Of a stretch of DNA of 64,000 nucleotides, positions 45,107-55,600 are shown piece after piece; position 1 is the stretch's first letter; every line of letters begins with the position of its first letter. The translations under genes and the position numbers were made by a program. The notes beneath the pieces are model-generated. The model had not been told where the DNA came from and did not search any database. It saw nothing but the letters and a program-made list of their open reading frames with translations. Source of the DNA: Eriocheir sinensis (Eukaryota > Arthropoda > Malacostraca > Decapoda > Varunidae); NCBI RefSeq assembly GCF_024679095.1, contig NW_026111667.1, positions 198,501 through 262,500 of the forward strand, given 5' to 3'.

Positions 45107-45433
45107 CCTCCTCCTCCTCATATTCCTCCTCCCCCTCCTCCTCCTCCCCTCCTCCTCCTCCGTCTCCTCCTCCTCCTCCTCCTCCTCCTCCTCCTCCCCC
45201 CCTCCTCCTCCTCCTCGTCCTCTTCCTCCTCTTCCTCCTCCTCCTCCTCCTCTTCCTCCTCTTCCTCCTCCTCCTCCTCCTCTTCCTCTTTCTCCTCTTC
45301 CTCCTCCTCCTCGTCCCCCTCCTCCTCCTCCTCCTCCTCCTCCTCCTCCTCTTCCTCCTCCTCCCCCTCCTCCTCCTCCTCCTCCTCCTCCTCCTCCTCC
45401 TTCTCCTCCTCCTTCTCCTCCTCCTTCTCCTCG
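45107..45433. repeat. (CTC)n array between two LINEs
   Basis: About 325 bp of CTC/TCC units with CCC, CTT and CGT variants. It follows the 3' UTR of LINE A and ends exactly where LINE B starts. The open frames it creates (poly-Pro, poly-Leu, poly-Ser forward; poly-Arg, poly-Glu, poly-Gly reverse) are artefacts. Confidence 0.95.
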
Positions 45434-45436
45434 CTA

Positions 45437-46069
45437 GCGTACAGGCGTAGACGGAAGACAATCCTCCCAGCCGTCTCCTGTGAAGACGGATCACACTTCA
45501 ACGGATCAAGGGCCAACACCAAAGTTAACATAAAACTGGTGGGTGACAGCATTGTTAGAGAACAACTGACTGAGTTCTGTGGACGAAGTATCAAGAACAG
45601 GAGACGCTACTGTATTCCTGGTGCAAAACTTCAAGATATAGAAGAAGCGGCAGACCTCGTCTCAGACCGCACGGAGCAGGACACACTCTTTGTTTTGCAC
45701 GCTGGCACGAACAACGTTCAAACAACGCGCACGGAGGAAATTTTAGCCGACTACCGACGAGTAATCCGCCGCTACAAGGAGAAGTCACGCCACATCATTG
45801 TCTCCGGGATTCTTCCGAGAATCAACGCCTTCACAGGCTTCCACAGAAAGGCGTCAAACATCAACAACAGACTGAAGCACCTCTGTCAGGACGAGGAAGT
45901 TTCGTTCGCAAATGTGTGGGATCATTTCTTTGACAACCCCGACCTTTTCCGTCCTGACGGTCTTCACCTCAATGCGATTGGCTCAGCACGGCTTGGTAGG
46001 CTGCTGAACGAGGAAGTACTTTTGTACTCAAAAAACTCCGAGCGCGGGAGGGGCACCAAAGTATCGTAA
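45437..46069 (+). pseudogene. CR1-type ORF1, SGNH esterase segment (LINE B)
   Basis: This frame is open through the microsatellite, but real homology starts after it. Blocks are LVGDSIVREQ (block I, Ser), LHAGTNNVQTT (block III), IVSGILPRINAF and DGLHLNAIGSARLGRLL (block V, Asp and His), and it ends at TAA 46069. Block III reads GTNN where the 27.7-kb relative and the family consensus have GTND; the block III Asn itself (GxN) is retained. The N-terminal portion of ORF1 is missing because of the 5' truncation. ORF2 follows about 75 bp downstream in a different frame. Confidence 0.85.
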
Positions 46070-46143
46070 ACAACCAACCAGTAGAGCCCGCCCATCATAC
46101 ACCAACGCCCCCAACAGAAAACACACGCAGACACCGGACTACT

Positions 46144-47825
46144 GTGCCTCGAAGCACTGAAGTCAAGAAGGACATTTCTGTCCTATACACCAACGCGCGG
46201 AGCTTAATACCCAAACGGGATGAGTTACTTGCCTACGTTGACGTAGAAAGTCCGGACGTGATTGCCATCACCGAAACGTGGGCCACCTCTGACCACCTAA
46301 TGACCGAATTCTCAATTCCAGGATACGAGAGCTTCTACAAAAACAGACTTCACAAGAAAGGAGGAGGTGTTATCTGTTACGTCAAGAACAAATACCCTGC
46401 CGTGGAAGTAACCAAAGGAGACTCAGTGAAATATGACACTGTAAATGTTGAACTGGAGACTAGCAAGCACAACAAAATAACGATTGGAACCGTTTACAGA
46501 CCTCCAAAGAAACAAGAAGCGGACGACGAAGCGCTGTACGAAGAAATCCACGCCGTAACGCAAAACAAACAATCAGTCATTATCGGGGACTTTAACTGTG
46601 CCAACATTGACTGGACCACGATGATTGGAGATCGGGAGGGTAACAGATTGCTCGAAATGTTAGAAGACACTTTTCTTACTCAGATTGTTACCCAACCGAC
46701 GAGGGAAAATAACATATTAGACCTAGTACTCGTGAGTGATTCAGATCTCACACGTGAATGTCAAGTCGGCGAAAAGCTGGATGGTTGCGACCATCACCTA
46801 ATCCGCCTAAAGATCAGAACAGACCATGAACTCACCGAAAACACGTCCAAGATTCCAGACTACAAAGAGCCAATTTTAATTTCGCTCGTGAGCTGCTAAC
46901 CCAAACAACTTGGGAACCAATGACCTACACTCCTGTGGACGGAGCGTGGAATGGGTTCAAGAACAAACTCCTGGAGGTAGAGAGAACAACTGTTCCCATG
47001 AAGACAAGGAGAACAAATAATGCCACAAGCCCACCATGGATGACTACCCAGGTTCGACGGGCGATTAATTTAAAGAAGAGAAAATACAACTCGCCCAAAG
47101 AAAACGGCACTGACGAGGCACGCGAACATTACCATCAAAGCCTCAGAGCTTGCAGAACACTCAATCGCCAGCATAAACGCGACTATGAAGAGCAAATTGC
47201 ACGCAAAGCCAAGTCCAACCCGAAAAAGTTCTTCACGTATATAAGAACCAAAAGAAGACAAAAAGCAATATCGGTCCCTTAAAAGATGAAAGTGACGTAC
47301 TAACACAGGACAGTAGACAAATGGTCGAAATCCTAAACAGAAACTTCGCGTCTGTGTTCACGGTCGAGAATACCCAGTCCGTACCCGAGAGCCCTACCCC
47401 ACCGATGGGAATCACTCCCTTAGAAATTGGCACAATCGAAGAACGGGATGTGAAGAAGTACCTAGACAAACTCGAGACAAACAAGTCCACCGGACCCGAC
47501 GACTTGTCCCCCAGGCTGCTCAAGGAACTCAAGCAGCAAATCCTCAAGCCACTCACCACCATCTACAATCTGTCACTACAACAAAACAAAGTCCCAAAAG
47601 ACTGGAAACAAGCGAATGTAACTCCGATCTACAAAAAGGGAGACAAAAGTGTGGCCCTAAACTACAGACCAATCAGCCTGACCTCTGTGGCGGGAAAAAT
47701 CCTCGAGAAGATCATCAGAGACAAACTCGTTAGGTTCCTTGAAGACAACAACATCATTTCCGATGCTCAGCACGGTTTCAGGAACAAGCGCTCATGCTTA
47801 ACCAATTTATTGGACTTCTTCCAAG
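46144..47825 (+). pseudogene. CR1-type ORF2, 5' part (endonuclease and RT fingers)
   Basis: The endonuclease reads VLYTNARSLIPKRDELL, VIAITETWATSDH, KKGGGVICYVKN, GTVYRPPKK, IIGDFNCANIDW, PTRENNILDLVLV and GCDHHLIRLKIR, i.e. the APE-type catalytic set. A frameshift at about 46868 and another near 47263 split the linker (SPPWMTTQVRRAI; YEEQIARKAKSNPKKFFTYI). The RT continues with LNRNFASVFTVENT, NKSTGPDDLSPRLLKE, WKQANVTPIYKKGD, NYRPISLTSVAGKILE and QHGFRNKRSCLTNLLDFFQ, where it is cut at 47825 by the insertion. Homology begins with a GTG codon (46144); no ATG is obvious. Confidence 0.88.
47822..47825. other. Left target-site duplicate CAAG
   Basis: CAAG flanks the inserted element on the left and again at 52260-52263 on the right. 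One copy restores the RT reading frame (FFQ then GIY), so this is a 4-bp target-site duplication. Confidence 0.8.
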
Positions 47826-48426
47826 TGTTAGCCTTTTTGTTAGCGGTTTTTTTGTGTTTTTGATTAAGGCGCGAACTGTTATCTCACGTGAGGTCCGGTA
47901 TACCGTTGCCTGCTTTCACAAGTTGATTGTAGTAAGGTGAGATAACACAATAGCCTTTTTAGTTAAGTGATGTGTGGCCGAGCGGTAGCCGTTATAAGTT
48001 CACTTTAGTTCACTTTTGTTCTCTCTCTCAGGTTGATACAAATACCAAATGTATTTTAACTATATTAACAGTTGTACTACATAAGGTTTACAGTTTACGT
48101 GAGCGAGACGCACGAAATCAGAGACAGCCACACCGCTGCAGGGCGCGGGGCGGCAGAGCACCGCTCGCCTGCCCGTCACCCGTCTTCTCTCCCTTCTCCG
48201 CGTTGTTCGCCCGTTTTATTTGCTTGTAGTTCGTCCGGAAGGGTGTGGGTTCCGGTTGATGACTGTTGATGAAAGTCATCATTTGCTGATCCTAGTGTCA
48301 GTTCATCACAGCTTCCCACGGCCAAAAGCACGACGTGTTGTTAGACATCCTGTTGTGCGACACCGACCGGGTGTCGCCACACGTACAGTCATAAATACAC
48401 ATATACATTATAATATACACATTACA
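47826..48426 (+). repeat. Left long terminal repeat
   Basis: About 601 bp, TG...CA ended. From AAGGCGCGAACTG (about 47866) to the end it aligns with the right copy with only a handful of substitutions and one short indel zone, about 3% by eye. The first ~40 bp are less similar. It contains CTCTCTCTCAGGTTGATAC and a T-rich start. Confidence 0.85.
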
Positions 48427-51400
48427 TCGCTCGGTTCTCTAAAAGTCGCGACCTCGCGACTCACCCGACCTTTAAAAGCAGTGTACCTACCCATGTTACA
48501 GTCGCACAATGTGTACTAGTTAAACGAGGTCCTGTTATTGCTTAAAAAAAATATATATACAAGTCAGAGCCCGCCTAACGATACAGCATCGGGAAATGCC
48601 AATGATAATAAAAATAATCATGGAAGTAACAAGAAATGGGCAAAGTACATACAGGGCGAGGTAAACAGGGCTAGAGTCGTGGACATGGAAGCTCAGTACT
48701 ATTCCGAGAAAACAAAATAATAGCTCGAAAAATTATTTACATGATACATCCTAGTAAAATTAAATTGACTAAACTGTCATTAGGATACATGGTAATGGAG
48801 CTATTTGGAATAGTAAAAAGAAAAAGGAACAATCCTTGAAGAAGATCTGCTACACACTGAACCTTCGAGTCACACCTGGACACAAAACTGTCGCAGAGAA
48901 ACACTCATCCGTTGCGTGACAATTAATTGCCAGTGTCGTTACCCTCGGCACGCCTTCGAGACGGGTGGGGCTTACAACAATAGATAAGGTTGTGTGAAAA
49001 GAGGTAATGTTATCCGTAGAGTCTCCTATTAATTACAATGTGATAACAAGGACAAGTCTGGAGAACCTTAGAAGCATCGGCAGTCAGCACCACTAACTCC
49101 TAATACTCCGTTTTTCAGGTCTACAGTACTATAAAAGAAAATCCTGTCACTAAGTTGTGAAGTCACTGTTATAGCAAATCTCACTGAAATATATAATTCC
49201 AGCATAATTGATTAAAGTAATTCCAGCATTAATAAACATCAAATGACAAAGACAAATTTCCACCTATCCCTCGATCGTAACGAACGTGGATGACTGACGT
49301 CTTTGACGCCAAAAATAATTCCCGTAACGGGTAACAGTGGTATGTCAAGTAAGGGTAAGTAAGACTTGTCTGCTTACTTCCAAAGCTTACAGATATTCAC
49401 ATGCTGGTTACGATAAAAGCTAGGGACAGCATCTGCTCAAGTTAAGTCTGTTAGTGCAGAGAAAAAGTCTGTTTTAAGCAGAAGCACATGAGGTTCAAGG
49501 TTAAATTGTACCTATCCCTATGTTAGTCTACACCCTCGGTTATTACGGCTCCAATTGAATTAAGAAGACTGACTGCCTTGCATCAACTCAGCAGTAAAAG
49601 AAAATAGTGGGTTAGAGTGAAAAGTATTACTCAAACACTCCCCTTCTCGCATGAAAAAGATGCAGGCAAAAGCTTAGGAACCAAACATAAATTAGTAGAT
49701 GCGAGGATGCAGGTTATAGTCGTGTGGTGGAAAGATACACAAAGCAGCGTCAGGCTGAACCTCAAGCCGGCGCTAGTCTTTGGAGACGATCACTATGCAC
49801 CATTCTGTGCGAAAAAAAAAAATCGTAAAGCTCAAATTTCCAACCACCAATTTATCTGACTATTTCTGCCTAAACCACGGGTAAAAGAACACACCAAGGA
49901 AATTTTGATTACCGCTGGTGACACCCAAAAAGGTTTAGGTCAGAGGGTCGCGAAGGCCCCCCTCCCCGACGAACGTGTCGACGGGAAACGAAGCTTCAAA
50001 AAGGACCCAAAATTATTTTAAATGCCATAAAAGTTGGCTGATAAAACCGTGTAGGTTGCCAGTGGGGCTGTAGTCAAGGGATACTGCACTCCTTCGAAGA
50101 GGAACTTTAAGGACAATCATGTACATAAGGAACTCTAGTAATAATCCAGCATTAGCTACAGAAATGGTTTCTCCATCTGTCTAGTTTCCCTGTTTAAAAC
50201 ACGAGATCAAATCAGTAGATAGCCTATAGGCGTCTACTGGCCAGTTAAAAAGGCCACTCGTTTGCACAGTGTCCACAGCAAAATATACACCCTTTATGAG
50301 GCTGTGTTGCCCATCTTCCCCAAATGTTTCAAGAAAAAGTGACCAAAACGCATCATAATCCTTCCGTCCAGTGAACGCGCCATTGTGGGATTAGTAAGGT
50401 AAGTAAATACCTCTTGGTTGCACATGCAGCGTAGGAGGAGCAAGCACCCTTTGAAGACTGCTACACTCCTTACATGAGAACAGTTACCGTTATCCTTGAC
50501 GGCAGTGTTCTTTATCTCTACCCACCCCTCATAGTCCTCTGGTCAGGTTTCTCTGCCATTAAAAAGAGTTACTAGTAAAATGAGGAGTAAAATGGTAAAA
50601 GAAAAAAAATATTGCTGCAAAAATAAGTAAAGTAATAATCATTCACCGCTAAGTATGTGCTCACTCCTCCCCTATGCTTATAAAATGCATAATAAAAGAG
50701 GAAAAAGAATAATGACTGAGGCTTAGCAAGACATAACTTCTCCACTGTGCAATAAAACACACAAAAGAAAGGAGAAAAGAAAATGAATGATTATACATAA
50801 AATGCGTAACCATGTTACTCAAGAAAAATATTAAACATCCACACGCCAGAAAAATCAACAGCTGAAAAATCTAATAGATTAGATACGCCCCCACACGCCT
50901 AAACACGTGAACATAATAATAGTAATTCACCTGAATGTTACAAGTGGTGTAATTACTGAAACCGTATCAATGAGTGTCAGCTATAATGTGTTAAAAACCT
51001 TGAAGACAGCAACTCGATACCCCACTACTCAGCACGCTCGCGTCCTTCGCCTCGCCGGTGGCAAGGGCAGGGCTGCAGGGGTGGCAGGGTCTGCCGTCCC
51101 CCGTCTGGTAGCGGTGGTGGGAGAGGCGGCGGGCAGACAATCTACGCCCACCAGTCACCCTCAAAGGTCCGAGTTGCCTGGCGAAGATAAGTGCGCACCT
51201 ACGACGAGTTGTGTCGTAGGAAGAAACAAATGCCTGGACACCTCCAAGGAAACTTGGTTGTGTGGAGGTGCGATGCGGGGCGCGCGGGCTGTGTGGAGGT
51301 GGGGGCGGGGCGGGGTGTGCTCTCGGGTGCGGCTGTGTGCTGACTCGACTCACTGGGGCAGGAAAAGCCGCGCGCTGATGTCAGCGTATGCTTGCTGTGT

Positions 51401-51662
51401 CCGATACCGTTCACTGCCCCCACACACTGTCACTGAAGCTATGTTTGAGAGAGAGATATAACAATTCGGAGTAGTTCGTAACCACGCTGCACATCATTTA
51501 TGTTAATAACTTTTGAGCGTTACCTTTTTTAACGTGGTTAACGACGAGGCGGCCACCAGCCACCATGCATTTTATGTTATGTTAGATTAGAGATAACACC
51601 TATAGAACACTTCGGAGAGGTCCGTAAACCGCTGTTCACCATTTTTGTTAGTCGTTTATAAG
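48427..51662 (+). other. Internal region of the LTR-flanked element, non-coding
   Basis: About 3.2 kb without a recognisable protein. The longest open frames (50907-51461, 555 bp; 50991-51353 reverse) coincide with a G+C-rich patch at 51030-51380 and have no known motif. A short frame at 48538-48720 ends KKWAKYIQGEVNRARV and might be a coding remnant, but it is isolated. Most of the region is A-rich unique sequence. Confidence 0.7.
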
Positions 51663-51682
51663 TGTTACTTTTAACGTGGTTT
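51458..51682 (+). repeat. Diverged ~80-bp direct duplication next to the right LTR
   Basis: Sequence at about 51458-51540 (TTCGGAG..GT.CGTAA to AACGTGGTT) recurs, diverged, at about 51609-51682. The second copy overlaps the apparent start of the right LTR, which makes that LTR boundary uncertain. Confidence 0.6.
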
Positions 51683-52259
51683 TTGTGAAGTGTTACGTTT
51701 AAGGCGCGAACTGTTATCTCACGTGAGGTCCGGTGTACCGTTGCCTGCTTTCTCCAGTTGATAGAAGTCGTGAGACAACACAATAGCCTTTTTCGTTAAG
51801 TGATGTGTGGCCGAGCGGTTGCCGTTATAACTTCACTTTAGTTCACTTTAGTTCTCTCTCTCAGGTTGATACAAATACCAAATGTATTTTAACTATATTA
51901 ACAGTTGTACTACATAAGGTTTACAGTTTACGTGAGCGAGACGCACGAAATCAGAGACAGCCACACCGCTGCAGGGCGCGGGGCGGCGGAGCACCGCTCG
52001 CCTGCCCGTCACCCGTCTTCTCTCCCTTCTCCGCGTTGTTCGCCCGTTTTATTTGCTTGTAGATCGTCCGGAAGGGTGTGGGTTCCGGTTGATGACTGTT
52101 GATGAAAGTCATCATTTGCTGATCCTAGTGTCAGTTCATCACAGCTTCCCACGGCCAAAAGCACGACGTGTTGTTAGACATCCTGTTGTGCGACACCGAC
52201 CGGGTGTCGCCACACGTACAGTCATACACACACATGTACATTATAATATACACATTACA
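51663..52259 (+). repeat. Right long terminal repeat
   Basis: Ends TTACA at 52259, immediately before the right CAAG. Strong identity to the left LTR starts at about 51700. The start at 51663 is the best TG by alignment but 51691 is an alternative. Confidence 0.82.
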
Positions 52260-52263
52260 CAAG
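52260..52263. other. Right target-site duplicate CAAG
   Basis: Matches 47822-47825; the LINE reading frame resumes from here. Confidence 0.8.
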
Positions 52264-53381
52264 GTATCTATGAAAACTGGGATAATCATATCCCCAGCGA
52301 TGTTATATATCTAGACTTTCAGAAAGCCTTTGACAAAGTGCCACACGAAAGACTCCTCAAGAAACTCTAGTCGGCGGGATTAGGCGGCAATCTGACAGCG
52401 TGGATCAAGGACTGGCTCACTGGAAGAAAACAACGAGTTGTACTCAACGGACAGGCCTCCGAGTGGCTCCCGGTCACAAGTGGAGTGCCACAGGGGTCAG
52501 TGCTGGGACCCATACTTTTCATCATATATATCAACGACCTAGAACTAGGATTGAAATCCAATCTTTCAAAATTTGCCGACGACACAAAGGTGGGTGGGAA
52601 GGCCCTCACGACGGCAGACTGCGAAATTATCCAGAGAGACCTGGACCAGATAACTCGGTGGTCAGAAAAATGGCAGATGTCCTTCAACACTGCCAAATGT
52701 AAAGTAATGCATATCGGATCCAGAAACAGCAACCACACATACCACATGGGTGGCGAACCACTACATGTTGTGCAAGAGGAAAGAGACCTCGGGGTCACCA
52801 TCAGCAGTGACTTGAAACAAATAAAACACTGCAAGTCCGCCTGTAAGAAAGCCAATACAATGCTTGGGTTCATATCGAGGAACTTCGAATACAAGACGCC
52901 GGGAGTTATGTTATCCTTGTACAATTCGCTGGTAAGACCCCACCTGGAATACGCCGTGCAATTCTGGTCTCCTAATTACAGGAAAGACATTGAATTACTT
53001 GAGAGAGTACAGCGCCGCGCCACGAAGATGATACCATCACTGAGGACGAAGCCCTATGAAGAGCGACTCGAGCGACTCAACCTCTTCACGTTGGAAAAGA
53101 GACGCCTGCGGGGAGACATGATACAAGTCTTTAAGTACCTGAACAAGCTCAGCAACGTTGATCACTCCAAACTCTTCACGCTACAAACCAACCTGAGAAC
53201 AAGAAACAACGGAAAAACAATTCAAGCAAGGCGATGCAATACCGACATCGGCAGGAGTTATTTCTCGAATTGAGTTGTTCGCCACTGGAACAGCCTTCCT
53301 GCAGAAGTGGTTAGCGCAGAGACCATCAACTCCTTCAAGAAACGCATTGATCGCCACTTTGCTGCATCGGGTGTGAACTGA
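52260..53381 (+). pseudogene. CR1-type ORF2, 3' part (RT palm to C-terminus)
   Basis: Resumes at the right target-site duplicate: GIYENWDN, VIYLDFQKAFDKVPHERLL, an in-frame TAG (52368-52370), WIKDWLTGRKQRVVLNG, SGVPQGSVLGPILFIIY and FADD (52572-52583, intact). Then come WQMSFNTAKCKVMHIG, DLGVTISSDLKQIKHC, LYNSLVRPHLEYAVQFW and KRRLRGDMIQVFKYLNKLS. A TGA (53271-53273) replaces what is probably an Arg codon before VVRHWNSLPAEVVSAE, and the reading ends at TGA 53379-53381 after FKKRIDRHFAASG. Its first residue follows directly on the last residue before the insertion, with the CAAG duplication accounted for. Confidence 0.9.
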
Positions 53382-53512
53382 ACGTTCCCAAGAGGAGATA
53401 CACAAGTGCTTTAATCCTTCCTGCAAGCCACTCCTATGGCAAACGGATTGATTGAATCACTGAACGCAGGCAGCCTAGTAATGAGCCAACAGGCTTTCTG
53501 CTGCCTGCTAGT

Positions 53513-53536
53513 CCATGTTTCCATGTTTCCATGTTT
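53513..53536 (+). repeat. Octamer tail (CCATGTTT)3 of LINE B
   Basis: Three perfect 8-bp units close the 3' UTR of LINE B. Octamer 3' repeats are a known feature of CR1-group elements, and this marks the element's end. Confidence 0.85.
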
Positions 53537-53539
53537 GGT

Positions 53540-53935
53540 GAGTTTGGGTGTGTGATGCTTTGTTTTAGGTCTATCATTTCCATTAATTTTAGTTTTTTTT
53601 TATTCTTCTGTAGCTTGGAAGTGTTGGGTTCTTGCCTGCCTGATGTTAATTTTAGGTTTTCTTTTCTTTAATTTGTTTAGGCTCCTTGACTTTTTGGTGG
53701 CTTTCAAGTGTTGGGTTTTCATGGCTTGCTGTTCATGCCTGTCTGATGTCTATTTTAGGTCTCTTTTCCATTAATTTGTTCAGTTTTCCAGACTTCTTCA
53801 TTGTTGTATTATTTTTACCTCTTCTCAATACTTCTCCAGTCTGCAAACTAGTATACCTTGCCTATTTGCCTTAATTTACCTTGTCATGTCTCTCTTAATA
53901 TGCTTTTTTTATAATTATAATATCAAATTTTGCCT
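53540..53935. other. T-rich sequence with 2-3 degenerate ~80-bp repeats
   Basis: The phrases AAGTGTTGGGTT, GCCTG.CTGATGT and ATTTTAGGT recur around 53627 and 53707, with a partial copy near 53548. No gene recognised. Confidence 0.6.
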
Positions 53936-54462
53936 CCTCAGAAGAAAAAGAAAAAAAAGAGGAAGAAGGAGAGGAGGAGGAGGAGGAGGAGGAGAATGAG
54001 AGCTGGGTAAGAGGAGGAAAGAAAGAGAGTAACAGAAGAGGAGAGGAAGGGAGAGGAGGAACTTATAAACACGGGGTGTCTGTAACAAGGAGACCAAACA
54101 AAGAAGTAACACTTGGAGGAGATAGATACCAACAAAAGAGAGAGAGAGAGAGAGAGAGAGAAGAGAAGGAGAAGGAGGAGGAGGAGGTGGAAGCGTGCCT
54201 TGGGGTTGTGTGAGAGTGCGGTCAAGTGCGGGGCAAACAGAGGGGGGGGAGGGAGGGGGAGAGGGAAGGGAGGGGGATGCAAGGGGCTAAATGGAAGGAG
54301 GAAGACCCATTATCAAGGGTGGAAGGGATTACGGCGGTGTGGATGGCCTGGGATTAAGAGGGGGTGGTTGGGGGAGCAGAGAGAGAGAGGGAGGGAGGGA
54401 GGGGGAGGGAGAGATGGTGGGAGTGTGGAAGGGAGGGAGGGGAATGGTGTGTGTGTGTCTTT

Positions 54463-54532
<70 letters not shown>

Positions 54533-54715
54533 AATACGAGAGAAAAGAAAGGAAAAAGAAAGAAGAGAAGAAAACGAAAAAAGAGACAAGAATTAAAAGA
54601 AGAAAAGAGATGAAAAAGAAAGAAGAAAGAAGTAAGAAAAAAGAAAGAAAAAGAGAAAAAAGAAAAGAGAGAAGGAACGAACGAACGAACGAACTCAGGG
54701 TTGCAGGGGTCACGT
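53936..54715. repeat. Purine-rich region with (GGA)n, (GT)n and (GA)n
   Basis: (GGA)n at about 53966-53995, (GA)n at 54138-54161, G-rich sequence at 54240-54420, adjoining (GT)n and (GA)n at 54451-54527, then A/G-rich sequence ending in (GAAC)n at about 54676-54692. Open frames here are Lys/Arg/Glu/Gly runs without gene support. Confidence 0.85.
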
Positions 54716-54785
54716 GACGAACAGGATCAAGGTCCCAGCGGGGGTATACAAGTCGTGTGGTGTAAGTCGTAAGGTTGATAAAGGC

Positions 54786-54912
54786 TTAAAAATAATAATA
54801 ATAATAAAAAAAAAGAAATACACTTCATCTAATATCCTGCCTTGAGAGGGGAACGAACCCTGACCCATTACCTTTGTGAATCGGATGCGCTAGCCACTCC
54901 GCCATCGTAGAG
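54786..54912 (-). mobile_element. tRNA-derived SINE
   Basis: On the minus strand, TGGCGGAGTGG (54894-54904) matches a pol III A box and GGTTCGTTCCC (about 54849-54859) a B box. They are 45 bp apart, the tRNA spacing. The T arm pairs in four of five positions, but the acceptor ends pair poorly, so this is not a functional tRNA. It is followed (minus sense) by ~25 bp of unique sequence and a T-rich (ATT)n tail, typical of a short SINE. The tRNA of origin is not determined. Confidence 0.58.
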
Positions 54913-54929
54913 TTGACATGGGGAGTGAT

Positions 54930-55600
54930 TTTAAAGTAATAGGAGAGTAAGGAGAGTGAAAGAAAGGACGGGAAAATATATAAGAAAAGAAGGAATAGAG
55001 AAAAAGCTGAAAAAAAATATTAAGTAGGCAGAATTAATTGAGAACGGAGGAAAACAAGTAAATGAAGGAATAGACAAAAAGCTGAAATAATTATAAGTAA
55101 GCTAAAATAAGTGGGAAGGGAGGAAGAGGAGTAAAGGAAGAGAAGGAATAGAGAAAAGGCTGAAAAAAATATTAAGTAGGCAGAATTAATTGAGAACGGA
55201 GGAAAAAAAGTAAATGAAGGAATAGACAAAAAGCTGAAATAATTATAAGTAAGCTAAAATAAGTAGGAATGGAGGAAGAGGAGTAAAGGAAGAGAAGGAA
55301 TAGAGAAAAGGCTGAAATAATTATAAGTAAGCTAAAATAAGTGGGAATGGAGGAAGAGAAGTAAAGGAAGAGAAGGAATAGAGAAAAGGCTGAAATAATT
55401 ATAAGTAAGGAAAAGTACATGAGTGGATAAGAAAAGTAAATGAAAAGAAGGATTAGAGAAAAAAAAGATGAAGGGATTAGTAAGCAGAAGTAAGTGAGAA
55501 TGGAAGAAGAAATATAAATGAAGAGAAAGAATAGAAAAAAAAAAGATAGACATAATAAGTAAGAAATTAGTGAGTAAGGGTGAGCTAGGTGAGGTAAGGG
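54930..55600. repeat. ~76-bp purine-rich tandem repeat, about 8 units
   Basis: AATAGA(G/C)AAAA..CTGAAA recurs at about 54994, 55069, 55148, 55221, 55298 and 55377, with decayed copies near 55451 and 55527 (spacing 73-79 bp). Two unit types alternate: one has CTGAAATAATTATAAGTAAG, the other CTGAAAAAAATATTAAGTAGG. The pair starting near 54994 recurs near 55148, so a higher-order dimer of about 154 bp is likely. Confidence 0.85.

Larger units (their letters stand above)
43104..45433 (+). mobile_element. CR1-type LINE A, 5'-truncated, (CTC)n tail
   Basis: The plus-strand LINE starts abruptly within the RT N-terminal region at about 43104. It includes ORF2 to about 44796, a ~310-bp 3' UTR ending ...GTGTTTGTG and a (CTC)n tail of about 325 bp (45107-45433). 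The body is A/T-richer than the neighbouring element B and only two stops interrupt ORF2. The next element begins directly at the end of the (CTC)n tail. Confidence 0.85.
47826..52259 (+). mobile_element. Non-coding LTR-flanked element (LARD-like)
   Basis: A 4434-bp insertion inside the RT of LINE B. It begins TGTTAG and ends TTACA, has ~600-bp direct terminal repeats and a 4-bp target duplication, so integration was LTR-retrotransposon-like. The ~3.2-kb internal region has no open frame with gag, protease, RT, integrase or tyrosine-recombinase motifs on either strand. It is best described as a non-autonomous large retrotransposon derivative mobilised by an unknown partner. I see no clear tRNA primer-binding site after the left LTR and no clear polypurine tract before the right one, so class assignment is provisional. 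Orientation is arbitrary. Confidence 0.75.
45434..53537 (+). mobile_element. CR1-type LINE B, interrupted by a 4.4-kb insertion
   Basis: The plus-strand LINE begins in ORF1 just after the (CTC)n array. It contains an SGNH-esterase segment, a complete ORF2 split at codon level by the LTR-flanked insertion 47826-52259, a ~130-bp 3' UTR and an octamer tail (CCATGTTT)3. Removing the insert leaves about 3.67 kb. Fragments of the same family lie at 34815-35078 and 35255-35625. The octamer tail is typical of the CR1 group. Confidence 0.9.

Noticed and set aside
45033..45594. Poly-Arg and poly-Glu frames antisense to the LINE A/B junction
   Set aside because: Produced by the (CTC)n array and antisense to recognisable LINE ORFs.
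47960..48260. TGGCCGAGCGG in the LTR as a tRNA or SINE A box
   Set aside because: The nearest B-box-like sequence is about 270 bp away, far from tRNA spacing, and no cloverleaf forms; present identically in both LTRs.
50907..51461. 184-codon frame inside the LTR-flanked element
   Set aside because: Coincides with a G+C-rich patch and lacks gag, pol or other motifs; an overlapping reverse frame is equally open.
47826..52259. Endogenous virus or large DNA transposon
   Set aside because: No polymerase, capsid, integrase or recombinase motif in any frame; TG...CA ends, direct repeats and 4-bp duplication fit an LTR-type element better.
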